DNA of 64,000 bases from Chenopodium formosanum (lineage: Eukaryota; Streptophyta; Magnoliopsida; Caryophyllales; Amaranthaceae), in NCBI GenBank assembly GCA_024500155.1, contig CM044871.1, forward strand, positions 33,540,728 to 33,604,727, written 5' to 3'. The translations under genes were made by a program, and so were the position numbers. Under the pieces are notes generated by a model. It had not been told where the DNA came from and did no database searches. It was given only the letters and a program-made list of their open reading frames with translations. Every line of letters starts with the position of its first letter. Within the stretch, counting starts at the first letter, position 1. This document shows, piece after piece, positions 21,896 through 33,089 of the stretch.

Positions 21896-22720
21896 TATTT
21901 CTAATATCATGTATGATTTTATGATGCTTCATATTCTTTCTAATATCATGTTAATATCATTTTTGGAATAAAGCTTTAAATTTTATTGTTTAGTGACATG
22001 CTAGGATTTGTTATTAATCTTGTTAGTATCATGCCTAGGATCTTGCTAATATTATTATGCTTTGAAGAGATTGATATTATTATGATGATTTGATATTATT
22101 ATTGTTTCTTGATGTTATTGTTATTGCTTGATCACGCCTTTTATGCATGATTAAAGGGAGTTTGTACTTGTAATCACGCTTAATAAGATAATTAATAATC
22201 TTGTAGTCACGCTAATATGATTACAATTCAAATGATTGCCAATAATAGATTTGTTTGTGCATTATTGTTCAACTAACATAGATTAAACAGGTTAAGGGTT
22301 AACTAATATATCATGTATATTATTATGATGCTTCCTATTTCTTTCATAATATCATGTTGGTGTCATGTTAGGGCTAATTGATCTATATTGCTTAGTGACA
22401 TGCTAGGGTTTGTTATTAATCTTGCTAGTATCATGTCTAAGGTCTTGTTAATATTATTTTTCTTTGAGATTGAGAATATTATTGTTATGATGATTATTAT
22501 TATGTTGTTTGATATTTATTATTGTTATTGCTTGATCACGCCTTTTATGCATGCATAAAGGGAATTTGTACTTGTAATTACGCTTAATAAGATAATTAAA
22601 AATCTTGTTTAGGGTAAATATGATTATAATTCAAGTGATCGCCAATAATAGTTTTATTTGTGCATTAATATTCAACCAACATAGATTAAACATGTTTAGG
22701 GTTAATCTATTGATTGCATG
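21896..22720 (+). repeat. ~410-bp tandem duplication in Ogre LTR
   Basis: The segment from about 21900 is repeated from about 22306. Both contain GACATGCTAGG, TTGTTATTAATCTTG, TGCTTGATCACGCCTTTTA and CGCTTAATAAGATAATTAA in the same order, about 85 percent alike by eye. Other LTR copies in the window have one unit only. Confidence 0.8.
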
Positions 22721-23026
22721 TTAGTCAAAAAGCACATATGAATACGAGAAGAGTAAAGTAGAGGACTATTTTAGGGCGGATTCAAACTCTTTTAGGTTGG
22801 ATTTGTACCTTCATCCCCGAACTTCCAGTCATGGTTCCAGACCTATTTGAGTTAACGATCTCCTGGATCGTTAAGGGGTGTAACCTTCACCCTGTGAACG
22901 GTTTACAAGTTCCTAAAACTTGTTGGCGACTCTTTTACTCTTGCTTCCTTCCCTTTGGACACTACCATGCTTAAGTGTATGATCATAGTGGGGCTCAAGT
23001 GTGGGATGCTCTAAATATTCCCTACA

Positions 23027-23859
23027 GTTCAAGGCCATATTCAACAAACAATCCGTTAACATACGGAAAGACTCACATTCAAAGTAAAGAGCAATAGTTG
23101 CAGATTTATTTGAATGGCATAGTTGTCTAAACCATGAGTCAAGAATGCTTGATTATAAACAAACATTTCCCTAACATTAAAACTCACATATTTCAAATCA
23201 TAGGCATGATTTGTGTTCCGGACATCTTTAGCAATGTCACATTAACAAGAACGTACTCAAGGCTATATAGGCTCTTGACAGTTGATCGATTCGAAATCGT
23301 TCAAAGACAAGAAAGTCTTACTTGTTAAAAACTGACAAAGTGAAAAGCTATTGTTCATGGTATAGTCAATTGACTCCTAAAGCTAAATAGGATTTTTCAA
23401 CGTTTCACGAGGAATTTGAAAGAATATGGCTATATTCATCAAATATGAACAAACTTGACCTTGAATAGTTCAAGAGTTCAATGAAATACAGAATCCACTT
23501 GGCAAGATATCAAAATGTCTAGATTAGATCAAGCGATATTTTCTTGAGCCAAGCGTGACCATCACAAACTTATGAAATTGAAATTTTCATAAATAACTCC
23601 TCAAAGAACATATTGTATCTTCACGGAGATCTTGATGCCATTTAAATATGACTCGAACAATGATGGATCACATTCATTCCTATAAAGGTCTTAAAGATTT
23701 GCACAAATAACTAATGTTACACTAAACAAAATGTCGGAGCTAAGAAAGGACACCATATTTAGTTATGGATAAAATTAACTTCTAAACATCTTTTCAAGTG
23801 TATGTCTAAAACTCTTAGCCACATTAAGAGTTCACTGGCTAAGTGGGAGCTAAGTGACT
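23027..23859. other. Unassigned sequence, no gene seen
   Basis: This precedes the Tekay element and continues after it at 37269. I recognise no domain; open frames are short. Near its end and in the continuation the word AGTGGGAGCT recurs (23842, 37265, about 37306, 37340, with AGTGGGAGG near 37520). AGTGGGAG runs resemble the PPT-adjacent sequence of some Ty1/copia elements, so this may be a decayed copia 3' end, but that is weak. Confidence 0.35.
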
Positions 23860-23864
23860 TAGTG

Positions 23865-26368
23865 TGTAATACCCCGTATTTTTATATGTATTTTATTTAA
23901 AATATATATTTTATAAGGGTATTTAAATAATTTTAGTATTTTAATTATGATGTTTTAATTATTTATCCCATGTAAGTTGGGAATATTTTACTAAAGAAAA
24001 GTTTGTTTAATTAATTATTTAATAGAAGTTGGGGTTTTATTTTAAGAAATTATGATTTTAACAAGTTTTAGTAGGAAAGGGATTTAGGAAAAACTAAAGG
24101 AGGAAAGTTTAGGGTAAAAGGGGTGATAGAGAAGGGGTATAAATATCCCTCTTATGAGGCAATTCAACTTTGCCCAGAGTGGAGAAAACCCAAGGTAATC
24201 TTCTCTCCCTTTTCTTTTTATTTTCTTCTTTCTTTTTCTTTTTCTCTCTCCTTCCCTTACCCTTCTTGTTTGCGCACCACCACCACCGGCAACCACAACC
24301 ACCGGTGGGCAGTCACAACTTTCGAAAAAAAAAAAGTTTTAAAAATCAAATCTTTCTTACCCAAATCTAATCTAGGCTTTAATCTAATTTTAAATTATGA
24401 GTTTGGAGATTTAATTTTGATGTTTGGTTATTGTAATTATGTTAATTAATTTTCAGATTTGGTTTTTAATTAAAAAGCCCCAATTTTTGAAACCCAAGGT
24501 TCTTGATTTATGAGTTATTGAAGGATTATGATGTATAATGGGGTGGACCTTTGTTTTAAGTGTTTTAAAGCTTAATTACAGCAAGTTTAGATTGTAATAA
24601 AGTGCTGGAATTTTATGTAGAACACTTAATATTATGTTTTTTAAGGAAATTTTAATTACCCATTAATTAGGACTTAATTATGGTGTTTTTTAATATAATT
24701 TCAGCTTACTTTAATTAAATTATGAGGGGTTTAAAAATAGTATACATTGCTGGAATTTGTTTAGAGTGGATATTAATACTCTATTATGAATTTAATGTGT
24801 AGGAGACTTTGAAGTAAGCAATTTCTACTAGTCGTGGCAATTGTAAAATTGTACTCAAGGTACGTACGCGTACTTAGCATATTTTTGGTGATGTAGTATC
24901 ATGCTAGACTTGAATCCATTAATCCTAATTAGTATCATGCTAAGATTTATGATTGGAATTGTGGATTTTTGATATTGGTGATTAAATTAGAAAGTATGAT
25001 TTATTTGAGATGGATTAATGGTTGGAAAATTAATGTTTGACATGTTGTGTTTGAACCACACCTTTTGTTTATGGCATGTTAGAATGCATGATCAATTAAA
25101 CTACATGTTTAATTATGTTAGGAATATTGAAAAGTAATTTTATTATGATTCAAATAATTTTTATTGATGCTTTAAGCATGGGGAAGGAGCTATATAAGTG
25201 TCTATGTACACAAGGAATAAATTGTATATTGGTGCCTTTGTGCACTTAAGGTGTTTTTAACTCTGAGGGATAGGATTTTTGGCGCATTATGCGTTTAAGG
25301 TGTCTTTAACACTGAGGTAGAATTAAAAAGGGTTCAACATTAAATAATATGTGGTCACTAATTATTCAAGAATTAATTTGGTATGTTTTGTTGATTGAAG
25401 AATTATTGTTGATTGTTTTATTATGCTTTGAGAGTCATCATCAAGTCCAATAAAATGTAAATAACGTAAAGTGAAAGAGATTACGCACCAAAACTCTTGG
25501 AACGTATATACCTTGAGTATGAACAATACGGGGAGTTATGGGGTTTTATATTTAACCATAGCTTCTAATGGGGTATAGGACGATGTACATTCCTTTTTAT
25601 TTATTATTTTGCGCAGGAATTCCGCCACCTTTGAGTGGTTTTGTCGTTGGCACGGTTAGCTCCCGTGTTAGTTAACCTAAATTTATTGGGAGAGGATAGT
25701 TGGAAACCCGTTCGATGCGTAATCAACGCTAAATGAATTATTTAGTATCTAGTTAATGTGTCTTGTTGATTGTTGTGTGTGTTTGTAAACAGGTGCAATG
25801 AGGTAAGTGTGTGTTGATAGGTAAAAGCATGTTAGTGTTTTTAATTACGCTTATGTACTCAGCTTTACTGATTGTGTGTGTTTGGCCATGTCTTTACTTT
25901 GGCCCTACGACGACCCATTTTCTAATGGCGAGTAGTGAGGACAAGTAGAAAGGGGATTTTCAGGTGATGAAGCATATTCATGAATGGGCATGAGTGAGGA
26001 GCGAATTATTCTAGTTTCTATAAGTATATGATGTGTTTAATGCTTTAATTATTTATGATATTATTATTATGCATGACTAACGCAAAAGTTTTAAAGTTGG
26101 TTTGGTTTTAATAAGGGCCTACAATGGTTACAAGTTGTAGGATGGTTTTATTTTACTTCGTTTGACTTTGGTTTTGTCTTTACTTTCGTTAGTTGACTTT
26201 TCAAGTTGACTTGTTTTGAATGGTTTTGAAATTAGTCTTCCGCTGTGTGTTTTTGATGGTTGCCTTAGCCGTTTTCACGGTGGCGGTAATATCTTAGATA
26301 TTCCTATTTAAATTTTTAAACAAGGCAAAACAGGTATTTTAAAAGAAAGGAATTTCTAGGGTGTTACA
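23865..26368 (+). repeat. 5' LTR of the Tekay-type element
   Basis: TGTAATACCCCG ... CTAGGGTGTTACA, 2504 bases. TATA box at 24138, then a CT-rich leader and a CCACCGG-rich patch (about 24280-24310). Compared with the 3' LTR it lacks about 80 GC-rich bases after GGTGGGC, likely a deletion between short repeats. Open frames in it are composition artefacts. Confidence 0.9.
24138..24145 (+). promoter_or_regulatory. TATA box of the Tekay-type 5' LTR
   Basis: TATAAATA within GGGGTATAAATATCCC, itself a near palindrome. The same box is at 33362-33369 in the 3' LTR. This promoter would drive the genomic RNA. Confidence 0.65.
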
Positions 26369-26371
26369 AAG

Positions 26372-26383
26372 TGGTATCAGAGC
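26372..26383 (+). other. Primer-binding site, initiator-Met
   Basis: TGGTATCAGAGC, a perfect match to the plant initiator-Met PBS, three bases after the LTR end. Confidence 0.9.
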
Positions 26384-26977
26384 TTAGTTTGAGATTTTAA
26401 ATTACCGCTAACCTGAAAACGTTTTTCTTACTTTGATTTAAAATTGGCCAAGTGTTAATTTAATTATGCAACGTTAATTGTTCCGATTTTATTTATATAT
26501 ATATAATTTTTTTTAAAAAGGGGCCGAATTTTTTTTTAATTATTTATTTATTTTATTTTGGTCCGATATTATTATTTAGGGGACACTCGAATTTTTTTTA
26601 GCGCAAAAATTTTTTTTAGGGCCGAAATTTTGGCTCTATTCTCATTAAATTCGAATATTTTTTAAAAAAGATAAAAAATATATATTTTTTTTAAAGTATT
26701 ACAGGGAGCAAGGATTGAGGTAAGAATGATGTGTTAAAAGCTTTTATTAACATGTTGGTGAGCTTGGGTAGGAAGAAAGGGCATATAGGCTAGAATTTAA
26801 TTTATTCCCTATGTGCATAATTTTATTTTGAGTGTTCAAGCATGTTGTTTGACTAGATGTTTGTTGATGAAAGCATGAAATATGTGTATTATTCTATGTG
26901 ATCCTTCGAAATTGTATGATTGAACACCGAACTTAATTTCCTACAAGACTGTATTATTTATTTTATTTTATTTCTTT
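26384..26977 (+). other. Untranslated leader, no gene seen
   Basis: AT-rich leader between the PBS and the first ORF, with long T/A runs (26500-26700). Confidence 0.6.
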
Positions 26978-27710
26978 TTGGTAAGGGAATTCTTTTCTAA
27001 GCCTTTTTTCTACAGGATGCCAATCTTTCCTAGCAAATTTACACAAATGGGATCTCTTGTAAAGAAACATAATGAACACCCCTACGACTTTGTAGAAAAG
27101 ATCAGATACTTTTGTTCCTACATGAGCAATGTCTTACGAGACAGAGTTTATGACACCCCTGATCGTATTTCGTCTATGATTGTCCATTGTCTCCCAGAGG
27201 AGCCCCCTTTACATTGCTGTCAAACAGAGATTTTCTGATTTTTACCTTCCAGGAGACGTTCCAAATTACAATAAATACAAAGACTATTATGGCCAGTGGT
27301 ATCCAGATTATATTTTCTTAACTAAATATCTCGTAAGAGTGGAGAAAGCTCATTGTCAGCACTTAAATCTTCCCTACCCTGACTACTACTACGATAACCC
27401 AGTAGGGAACAATCCTCCTCCTAATCAACAATCAGGAAATTCTTCTTCTTCTTCGTTCGGGGGTGGTCAGGCAGAAAATGGAGAACAACAAGAGGGAGAT
27501 AGTTCACTTATGGAGATTTCTGATCCTAATCCACCTCCAAATCCAATAATAATAGACATTTCATCGGATGAGGAGGAAAAAGGGGAGTTTGTACAAGTAG
27601 AACCTGAACCGGAGTCACCTGAACCAATGGAAGAGTCAAATGATTCTGATTTCGATCTTTCAAGCTACAAAAAATCTACTGACAAAAGGGACAACGTTCG
27701 AAAGGATTAG
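26978..27710 (+). pseudogene. Extra ORF upstream of gag, function unknown, with SUMO-interaction-like motif
   Basis: Two overlapping frames (26978-27238 and 27180-27710) look like one protein with a frameshift near 27200; a likely start is the internal MPIFPSKFTQ. I do not recognise a family. The first half is rich in aromatic residues (DFYLPGDVPNYNKYKDYYGQWYPDY). The second half is low-complexity: Asn/Pro, a Ser run, Gly/Gln, then an acidic tail. At 27543-27578 it reads PIIIDISSDEEE, the pattern of a SUMO-interaction motif (hydrophobic core, then acidic/Ser), followed by EPEPESPEP. Tekay elements usually begin with gag, so an ORF here is unusual. About 530 bases of AT-rich, non-coding DNA separate it from gag. 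Confidence 0.55.
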
Positions 27711-28242
27711 ATTTTATAACTTTCCTCGTCACAAATTCATAGTCTTTTTTTTATTTATTATTATTTCAGTTTTAAATGAATAAGTGGCATGACCACACAA
27801 GTTTCTACAAAATAATTTTTTATTTTAGTAATTTCAGTCTATTTTAATTAATAAGACCTTATTTATTTCCTTGTCAATTTTTTTTAAATAAATAAATAAA
27901 TTTGTTTTCCAAATCTCCCATTTCACATCACTATTCCAATAACAAAAATTCCAAGCAACTTAATTCCAACAAATATTTCTAAGCTATGGGCATCTATGGG
28001 AATTTTTTTTTTTTTTTTTTATCTATGTGATGCTATATTAAATATATGGTTGGTTAGCAATCAATAATTAATTGATCAAGCTACAAATTAAGGGAATTCT
28101 TAGCTTCGCTATCCCAAATTGTTAGCTTCAAATTTTACTGTGAATGTTTAAAAAGTTCTAAGTAATAGATGAGTGTATGTCTTGATAGCTAAACATATCC
28201 ATTTCTAATATAAACCCTTGCCCTCAATTTAGGTGAAGCAAA
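27711..28242 (+). other. Non-coding spacer between extra ORF and gag
   Basis: AT-rich, with a long T run near 28003-28020 and no open frame. It ends with CTTGCCCTCAATTTAG just before the gag start, which could serve as a 3' splice site (polypyrimidine plus AG). Confidence 0.4.
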
Positions 28243-29394
28243 ATGGCAGGGGGAAGAGGTTCTGGTAATGGTGGAAACGATTTAAATGAAGTAGTAAGGC
28301 AATTGGCAGTAGTTGCCCAACCATTGGCAAGAAACTCAACTGGTAATGGGGATGCTCAAGGAGAGCTCTTTAAGAAGGTGGCACAAAGTAAGCCACCAAC
28401 ATATCAAGGCGAGCTTGACCCTATTATATTGGAAAACTGGTTGAGGGAATTTAAGAAACTATTTGGAGCTGTGGGATGGCCTGAAAACTCAAAAGTGAGT
28501 TGTGCTATTTACTATCTGAGGGGTGAAGCTGACCTTTGGTGGCAACAAAACGAGACTACCATTAGAGCGCTGCCTGGGTTCAACTGGACCAAATTCCAAG
28601 AGAAAGTGAAAGACAAGTTTTATCCTAGCTTTTTGCAGAAGTAGAAAGCTGAGGAATTCTCAAACCTTAAGATGGACAAGATGTCAGTTACGGAATACTA
28701 CACCAAGTTTATTGAGTTGTCCCATTTTGCTGAAGGGTCTGTCTCTACGGAGAAAGCAAAAGCTAGGAAGTTTGAGAGTGGCTTAACTACTGATTTACAG
28801 TTAAAGCTGTGTGGGCAAGTATTTGAGACCCTATATGAAGTATATGGAAGGGCCGCACACCTTTATGATTTGGAAGAAAAGAAGAAGAAAGAGTTAGCTG
28901 AAATAGAAGAAAGAGAGAAGAGGAAGGAAGTGGGGCAGGTTTCTGGAAATTAACAGGGAAACCAGAATGATTTAAAGAGCAGAAATACCACCATAACAAT
29001 AACTTTCACAACAATAATAACTTCCAGGGTAATAACCGTCAAGGAAACCGTAACAACAATGGAGGGTCTAGAAACAATAACCAGGGGAATAACAAGAATG
29101 GGAGAATTTATTTTTGCAAAAGGTGTAGGAATAACCACCCTTGAAAGGATTGCGAGGGCAATTTGGTCGCTTTTCGTGTTTGTAATAAACTTGGGCACAA
29201 GGAATATGAGTGTTTCTCCAAGAATAGCAATGGGAACAGGCAAAACAACAATAATACAGGAGGAAATCAGAGGAATTTCCAAGGGAACATCAACAACTCT
29301 ACTAGGAACAAGGGAGTGCAACAGAATGGGGCGAAGAATAGTAACACCACCACTGGGAATAGCCAACAGAAGGGTGGAACTGCAGGGAAATTGA
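28243..29394 (+). pseudogene. gag: Gag of the Tekay-type element, broken
   Basis: Starts MAGGRGSGNGG at 28243. The capsid region is clear: KPPTYQGELDPIILENWLREFKKLF, YYLRGEADLWWQQNE and FNWTKFQEKVKDKFYP, followed after a TAG at 28642 by KMDKMSVTEYYTKFIELSHFA, the usual retrotransposon-gag order. A second stop lies at 28951-28953, after an acidic, lysine-rich helix. A frameshift leads into the nucleocapsid part near 29100-29220, with two knuckles: CKRCRNNHP.KDC (first one damaged by a stop) and CNKLGHKEYEC. An Asn/Gly-rich linker follows. Capsid plus nucleocapsid would assemble particles around element RNA. Confidence 0.85.
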
Positions 29395-29705
29395 ATGTTC
29401 TGAGTAAGCATGAGGCGGATGCCACGAAAGATGTTATCACTAATACTTTTTCTATTAACTCTATCCCTGTTAAAGTATTGTTTGATTCTGGTACAACTTT
29501 TTCTTTTGTTTCTTAAGGTATTGTTTCAAAACTAAAAGACTATTTAAAGACAGTATAAGTAGTAGATTTACCCATAACCATTCCGACAGGTGGGGTAGTG
29601 AAATGTAGCTAAACCTTTAGAAATGTTCCTTTAGAAATAGAAGGAAAGATATTCCCGTCTAACCTTATAGAGTTTGGGCTGAGTGACTTTGATCTTATTC
29701 TGGGA
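29395..29705 (+). pseudogene. Aspartic protease region, broken
   Basis: INSIPVKVLFDSGTTFSFVS carries the retropepsin DSG triad (family form usually DSGAT), followed by a stop (TAA at 29514-29516) and more stops to about 29610. The C-terminal flap side (SNLIEFGLSDFDLILGMDWLSKY) is in another frame. The protease would cut Gag-Pol; this copy cannot be made intact. Confidence 0.8.
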
Positions 29706-30700
29706 ATGGACTGGTTGAGTAAGTATAATGCTGAGATTAGTTGTAGATCACAAAAAGTGAGGATGGTCACAAGCGGAAATGAATCAGTGACTTACTGGAT
29801 GAATGGTAAAACCAAGTGCCCAAGGGTAATATCAGTGCTAAAATTAGCAAAATACATGAAGAAGGGACATCCAGTATATTTCTGTAGTGTTAGGAATATG
29901 AATCATGAACAAGTGGTAAATCAAGAACATATAGAAGTAGTCAACGAATTCCTGGATGTATTCCAGAGAAGATCCCTTGAATGCAACCTAAGAGGGAAAT
30001 CGACTTTACCATAGATTTAGTTCCCGGAGCAGCCCTAATATCCAAGGCATCATATCGAATGGCACCTGCAAAAATGAGTGAATTAAAGGAGCAATTGCAA
30101 GATTTATTGGACAAGGGATACAATAGACCAAGTGCTTCTCCTTGGGGAGCACCAGTTCTATTCGTGAAAAAGAAGGATGGAAGTATGAGGTTGTGCATTG
30201 ACTACAGGGAACTAAATAAAGTAACCATAAAGAATAAGTATCCCTTACCAAGAATCGATGATTTTTTTTACCAACAAAAGGGTGCCACAGTGTTTTCGAA
30301 GATCGACTTGAGATCTGGGTATCACCAATTGAGGATTGCCGACGAAGACATTCCTAAAACCGCATTTAGGACAAGATATGGACACTACGAGTTTACAGTT
30401 ATGCCTTTTGGATTGACAAATGCTCCAGCAATCTTTATGGATTTGATGAATAGGGTATTTCATCAATTTATGGATAAGTTTGTAGTCGTGGTCATAGATG
30501 ACATATTAATGTACTCAAAGAGTAAGGAAGAGCACGCAGAACACCAAAGGGCAATTCTGCAAACACTAAGAGAAAACCACCTCTACGCAAAACTCTCTAA
30601 GTGTGAGTTTTGGTTGGAAAAGGTAGCCTTTTTGGGATATTTCGTGTCCAAGGACGGAGTAGAGGTAGATCCAGCCAAAGTAGAAGTTGTTAAGAGTTAG
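29706..30700 (+). pseudogene. Reverse transcriptase, broken
   Basis: The linker MDWLSKYNAEISC to VVNEFLDVF (29706-29970) is followed by a frameshift. Then RT runs from 29981: KASYRMAPAKMSELKEQLQ, GAPVLFVKKKDGSMRLCIDYRELN, YPLPRIDD, FSKIDLRSGYHQLRI, FRTRYGHYEFTVMPFGLTNAP. The catalytic motif is VVIDDILMYS, so both aspartates are kept. A TAG ends the frame at 30698-30700, where Trp is usual before the connection domain. Copies element RNA into cDNA in particles. Confidence 0.9.
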
Positions 30701-30724
30701 CTTACACCCAAGACATTATCCAAT

Positions 30725-31597
30725 GTGCGAAGTTTCTTAGGTTTAGCAGGGTATTATAGGCGTTTTGTCAAGGATTTTTCGAAGATTGCTAAACCTATGA
30801 CCACCTTGATGAAGAAGGATAAGAAGTTTGAGTGGGACGATAAATGTGAAGAAGCGTTCCAACTCTTGAAACACAAACTAATTACAGCACCAGTAATTAT
30901 ACTTCCGGATGATAGTGGACTGTATAATGTGTACAGCGATGCATCAAAGAATGGTTTAGGGTGCGTGCTTATGCAAAATGGGAAGGTGATTGCATATGCA
31001 TCGAGTCAGTTAAAGACCGACGAAGTAAACTATCCAACCCATGATTTGGAATTAGCTGCAATCATTTTTGCACTAAAAATTTGGCGCCATTATTTGTATG
31101 GAGTGAAATATAGAATTTACACAGACCATAAAAGCTTAAAGTACATTTTAACCCAAAATGACTTGAACTCTCGTCAACGGAGATGGTTAGAGTATACGAC
31201 AGATTATGATTTAGACATACAATACCACGAAGGGAAAGCGAATGTTGTTGTGGACGCTCTAAGTCGTAAAATTAGTCATGGAATCAACTTGTTAGTAGTA
31301 GCTAATGAATTATGTAGAGAAATGATGAAATTGAATCTAGAGGTTATAGAATGGGGAGTACCAGCGGGTATTCTTGCGAGTCTAAGCATCCAACCAACAA
31401 TATTTGATGAGATTCGAGCCAACCAAGAGGGAGATGTAAAGTTGGATAGGATTCGCGAGAAAATTAAGCAGGGAAAGACTACAGACTTCAAGATTCACGA
31501 AGATGGGAGTTTGAGCTACAAAGATCGATGGGGCGTACCACAGAAATGTGAGGAAGTGAAGAGAAAGTTGATGGAAGAAGGCCACAATACACCTTAA
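30725..31597 (+). pseudogene. RNase H domain and linker, one open frame of the broken pol
   Basis: Starts in the RT connection (RSFLGLAGYYRRFVKDFSKIA). RNase H follows: YSDASKNGLGCVL, HDLELAAIIFALKIWRHYLYG, YTDHKSLKYIL and VDALSRK, with the usual Asp/Glu/Asp residues present. The last ~100 residues are the linker toward integrase. It ends with a TAA at 31595, inside the integrase zinc-binding region. It would remove the RNA strand during reverse transcription. Confidence 0.9.
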
Positions 31598-32836
31598 TCT
31601 TTACACCCGGGAGGAGACAAGCTATATAAGGATTTGAAGAAGATGTTTTGGTGGCCTAGAATGTAAAATGAGGTTGCTGAGTTTGTGGCAAAGTGTTTAA
31701 CATGTCAAAAGGTGAAGATAGAGCACATGAGGCCTCAAGGGACGGTGCAGTCATTAGAAATTCCAAGATGGAAGTGGGATTGCATTTCAATGGATTTTGT
31801 GACTTGCCTACCTAAGTCAAAGAGTGGAAATGATACCATTTGGGTAGTGGTGGATAGACTTACGAAATTAGCAGTGTTTATACCAATGAAAGAAACTTGG
31901 AAGATGGAGCAACTTGCGAAAGCTTACATCAAACATGTTGTGAGGTTACATGGGGTTCCAAAAGATATTGTATCTGACAGAGATTCCAGGTTTCTCTCAA
32001 AATTCTGGAAAAGTGTACAACAAAATTTTGGTACAATACTTAAGATGAGTATGACATTTCACCCAGCCACAGATGGGCAAACTGAGATAACCATTCAAAC
32101 CTTGGAGGACATATTGAGGGCTTGTGTAATAGACTTCCAGGGAGGATGGGAAGATAGTTTGGATTTAATTGAATTTTCCTACAATAATAGTTACCATGCG
32201 AGCATAGGAATGGCACCATTTGAGGATTTGTATGGGAGGAAATGTCGTAGTCTAATATATTGGAACGACATTAGTAAAACTATCATCCTAGGGCCTCAAA
32301 TGATTGAAGATACAGTTAAACAAGCAAGGGAAATTCAAGCTAAAATTCAAGCAGCTCAAGATCGCCAAAAGAGCTATGCAGACTCGAAGCGAAGGGAAGA
32401 AGAGTTCGAAATTGGTGATAAAGTGTTGTTGAAGGTGTCACCAATGAAAGGAGTGATGAGATTTGGAAAGAAAAGAAAGCTCAGTCCAAAATACATTGGT
32501 CCATATGAAATACTACAAAGAATAGGCAAAGTAGCTTATAGGTTAGCCTTACCTATGGAGGTTAGTAAAGTACATGATGTATTTCATGTGTCCCAATTGC
32601 GAAGGTACATTCCTGATAAATCCCATGTGCTACAACTCAAAACCATTGAGGTAGATCAAAGCTTAACTTATGAAGAGAGACATGTCAAGATTCTTGACAG
32701 TAAAGTGCGTAGTACACGCAACAAGAACGTTAACATTGTGAAAGTACTTTAGTATAACCAAGAATATGAGGAAGTCACTTGGGAGGCAGAAGATGAAATG
32801 AAAAAGAAATACCCGGAGCTGTTTCAGGTATGTTGA
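31598..32836 (+). pseudogene. Integrase with C-terminal chromodomain, broken
   Basis: The HHCC finger (LHPGGDKLYKDLKKMFWWP ... CLTCQ) holds stops at 31595 and near 31664. From 31685 the catalytic core is open: D in SMDFVTCLP, D in VSDRDSRF, E in DGQTEITIQ, with 35 residues between the last two (the DD35E pattern). A GPY/F-like region follows (IGPYEILQRIGKVAYRLALP, VFHVSQLRRY). The chromodomain is LTYEERHVKILDSK...NVNIVKVL, a TAG at 32750 where Trp is expected, then EEVTWEAEDEMKKKYPELF. Chromodomains steer chromovirus insertion to marked chromatin. Confidence 0.9.
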
Positions 32837-32860
32837 GTTACGGGGGTGTAACTCGTTTTC

Positions 32861-32875
32861 TTTAAGGGGGGTAGA
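32861..32875 (+). other. PPT-like duplicate upstream of the real PPT
   Basis: TTTAAGGGGGGTAGA, matching the true PPT at 33074-33088 (TTTAAGGGGGGTAGA), about 213 bases earlier. It is followed by ATGCGATAG rather than an LTR. Confidence 0.6.
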
Positions 32876-33076
32876 ATGCGATAGAATTTCGCGCTTTTTC
32901 CCTATATTTTACATATTTTTGGTGCTTTTTGCACAAATTCTATTAAGTATTTTGAGTATTATTGCTCTCAAGGAGACAAAAAGGACTAAAATAATGAAAA
33001 AAAGTACAGCAATACTATACATAAAAAGATAAAGTTTTGAATTTCTTTTCCCAAGTTTCGGGAAGAAACTTTTTTT

Positions 33077-33089
33077 AAGGGGGGTAGAC
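33077..33089 (+). other. Polypurine tract of Tekay-type element
   Basis: AAGGGGGGTAGAC directly before the 3' LTR start at 33090; primes plus-strand synthesis. Confidence 0.85.

Larger units (their letters stand above)
17935..23026 (+). repeat. Ogre-like LTR, 5'-truncated and split by a Mutator-like element
   Basis: Two parts, 17935-18685 and 21896-23026, together match the family LTR. Shared features are the block TGATCAAAAGATATGAT, a GC-rich repeat block (about 18075-18170) before a TATTTAA motif, GAGGGCTTGGTCCCAAATCTC, AGAAAGAGGTACGAGGCATC and the end ATTCCCTACA. The TGTAGACAC start is not found, so the left end is truncated or diverged. Internal changes are a 31-base triple repeat (18603-18685) and a ~410-base tandem duplication after the insertion. 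No PBS follows 23026. Confidence 0.7.

Noticed and set aside
24084..24449. Overlapping open frames on both strands near the LTR TATA box, repeated at 33308-33756
   Set aside because: Both copies lie in Tekay LTR leader sequence that is CT- and GC-rich; frames differ between the two LTRs and show no domain.
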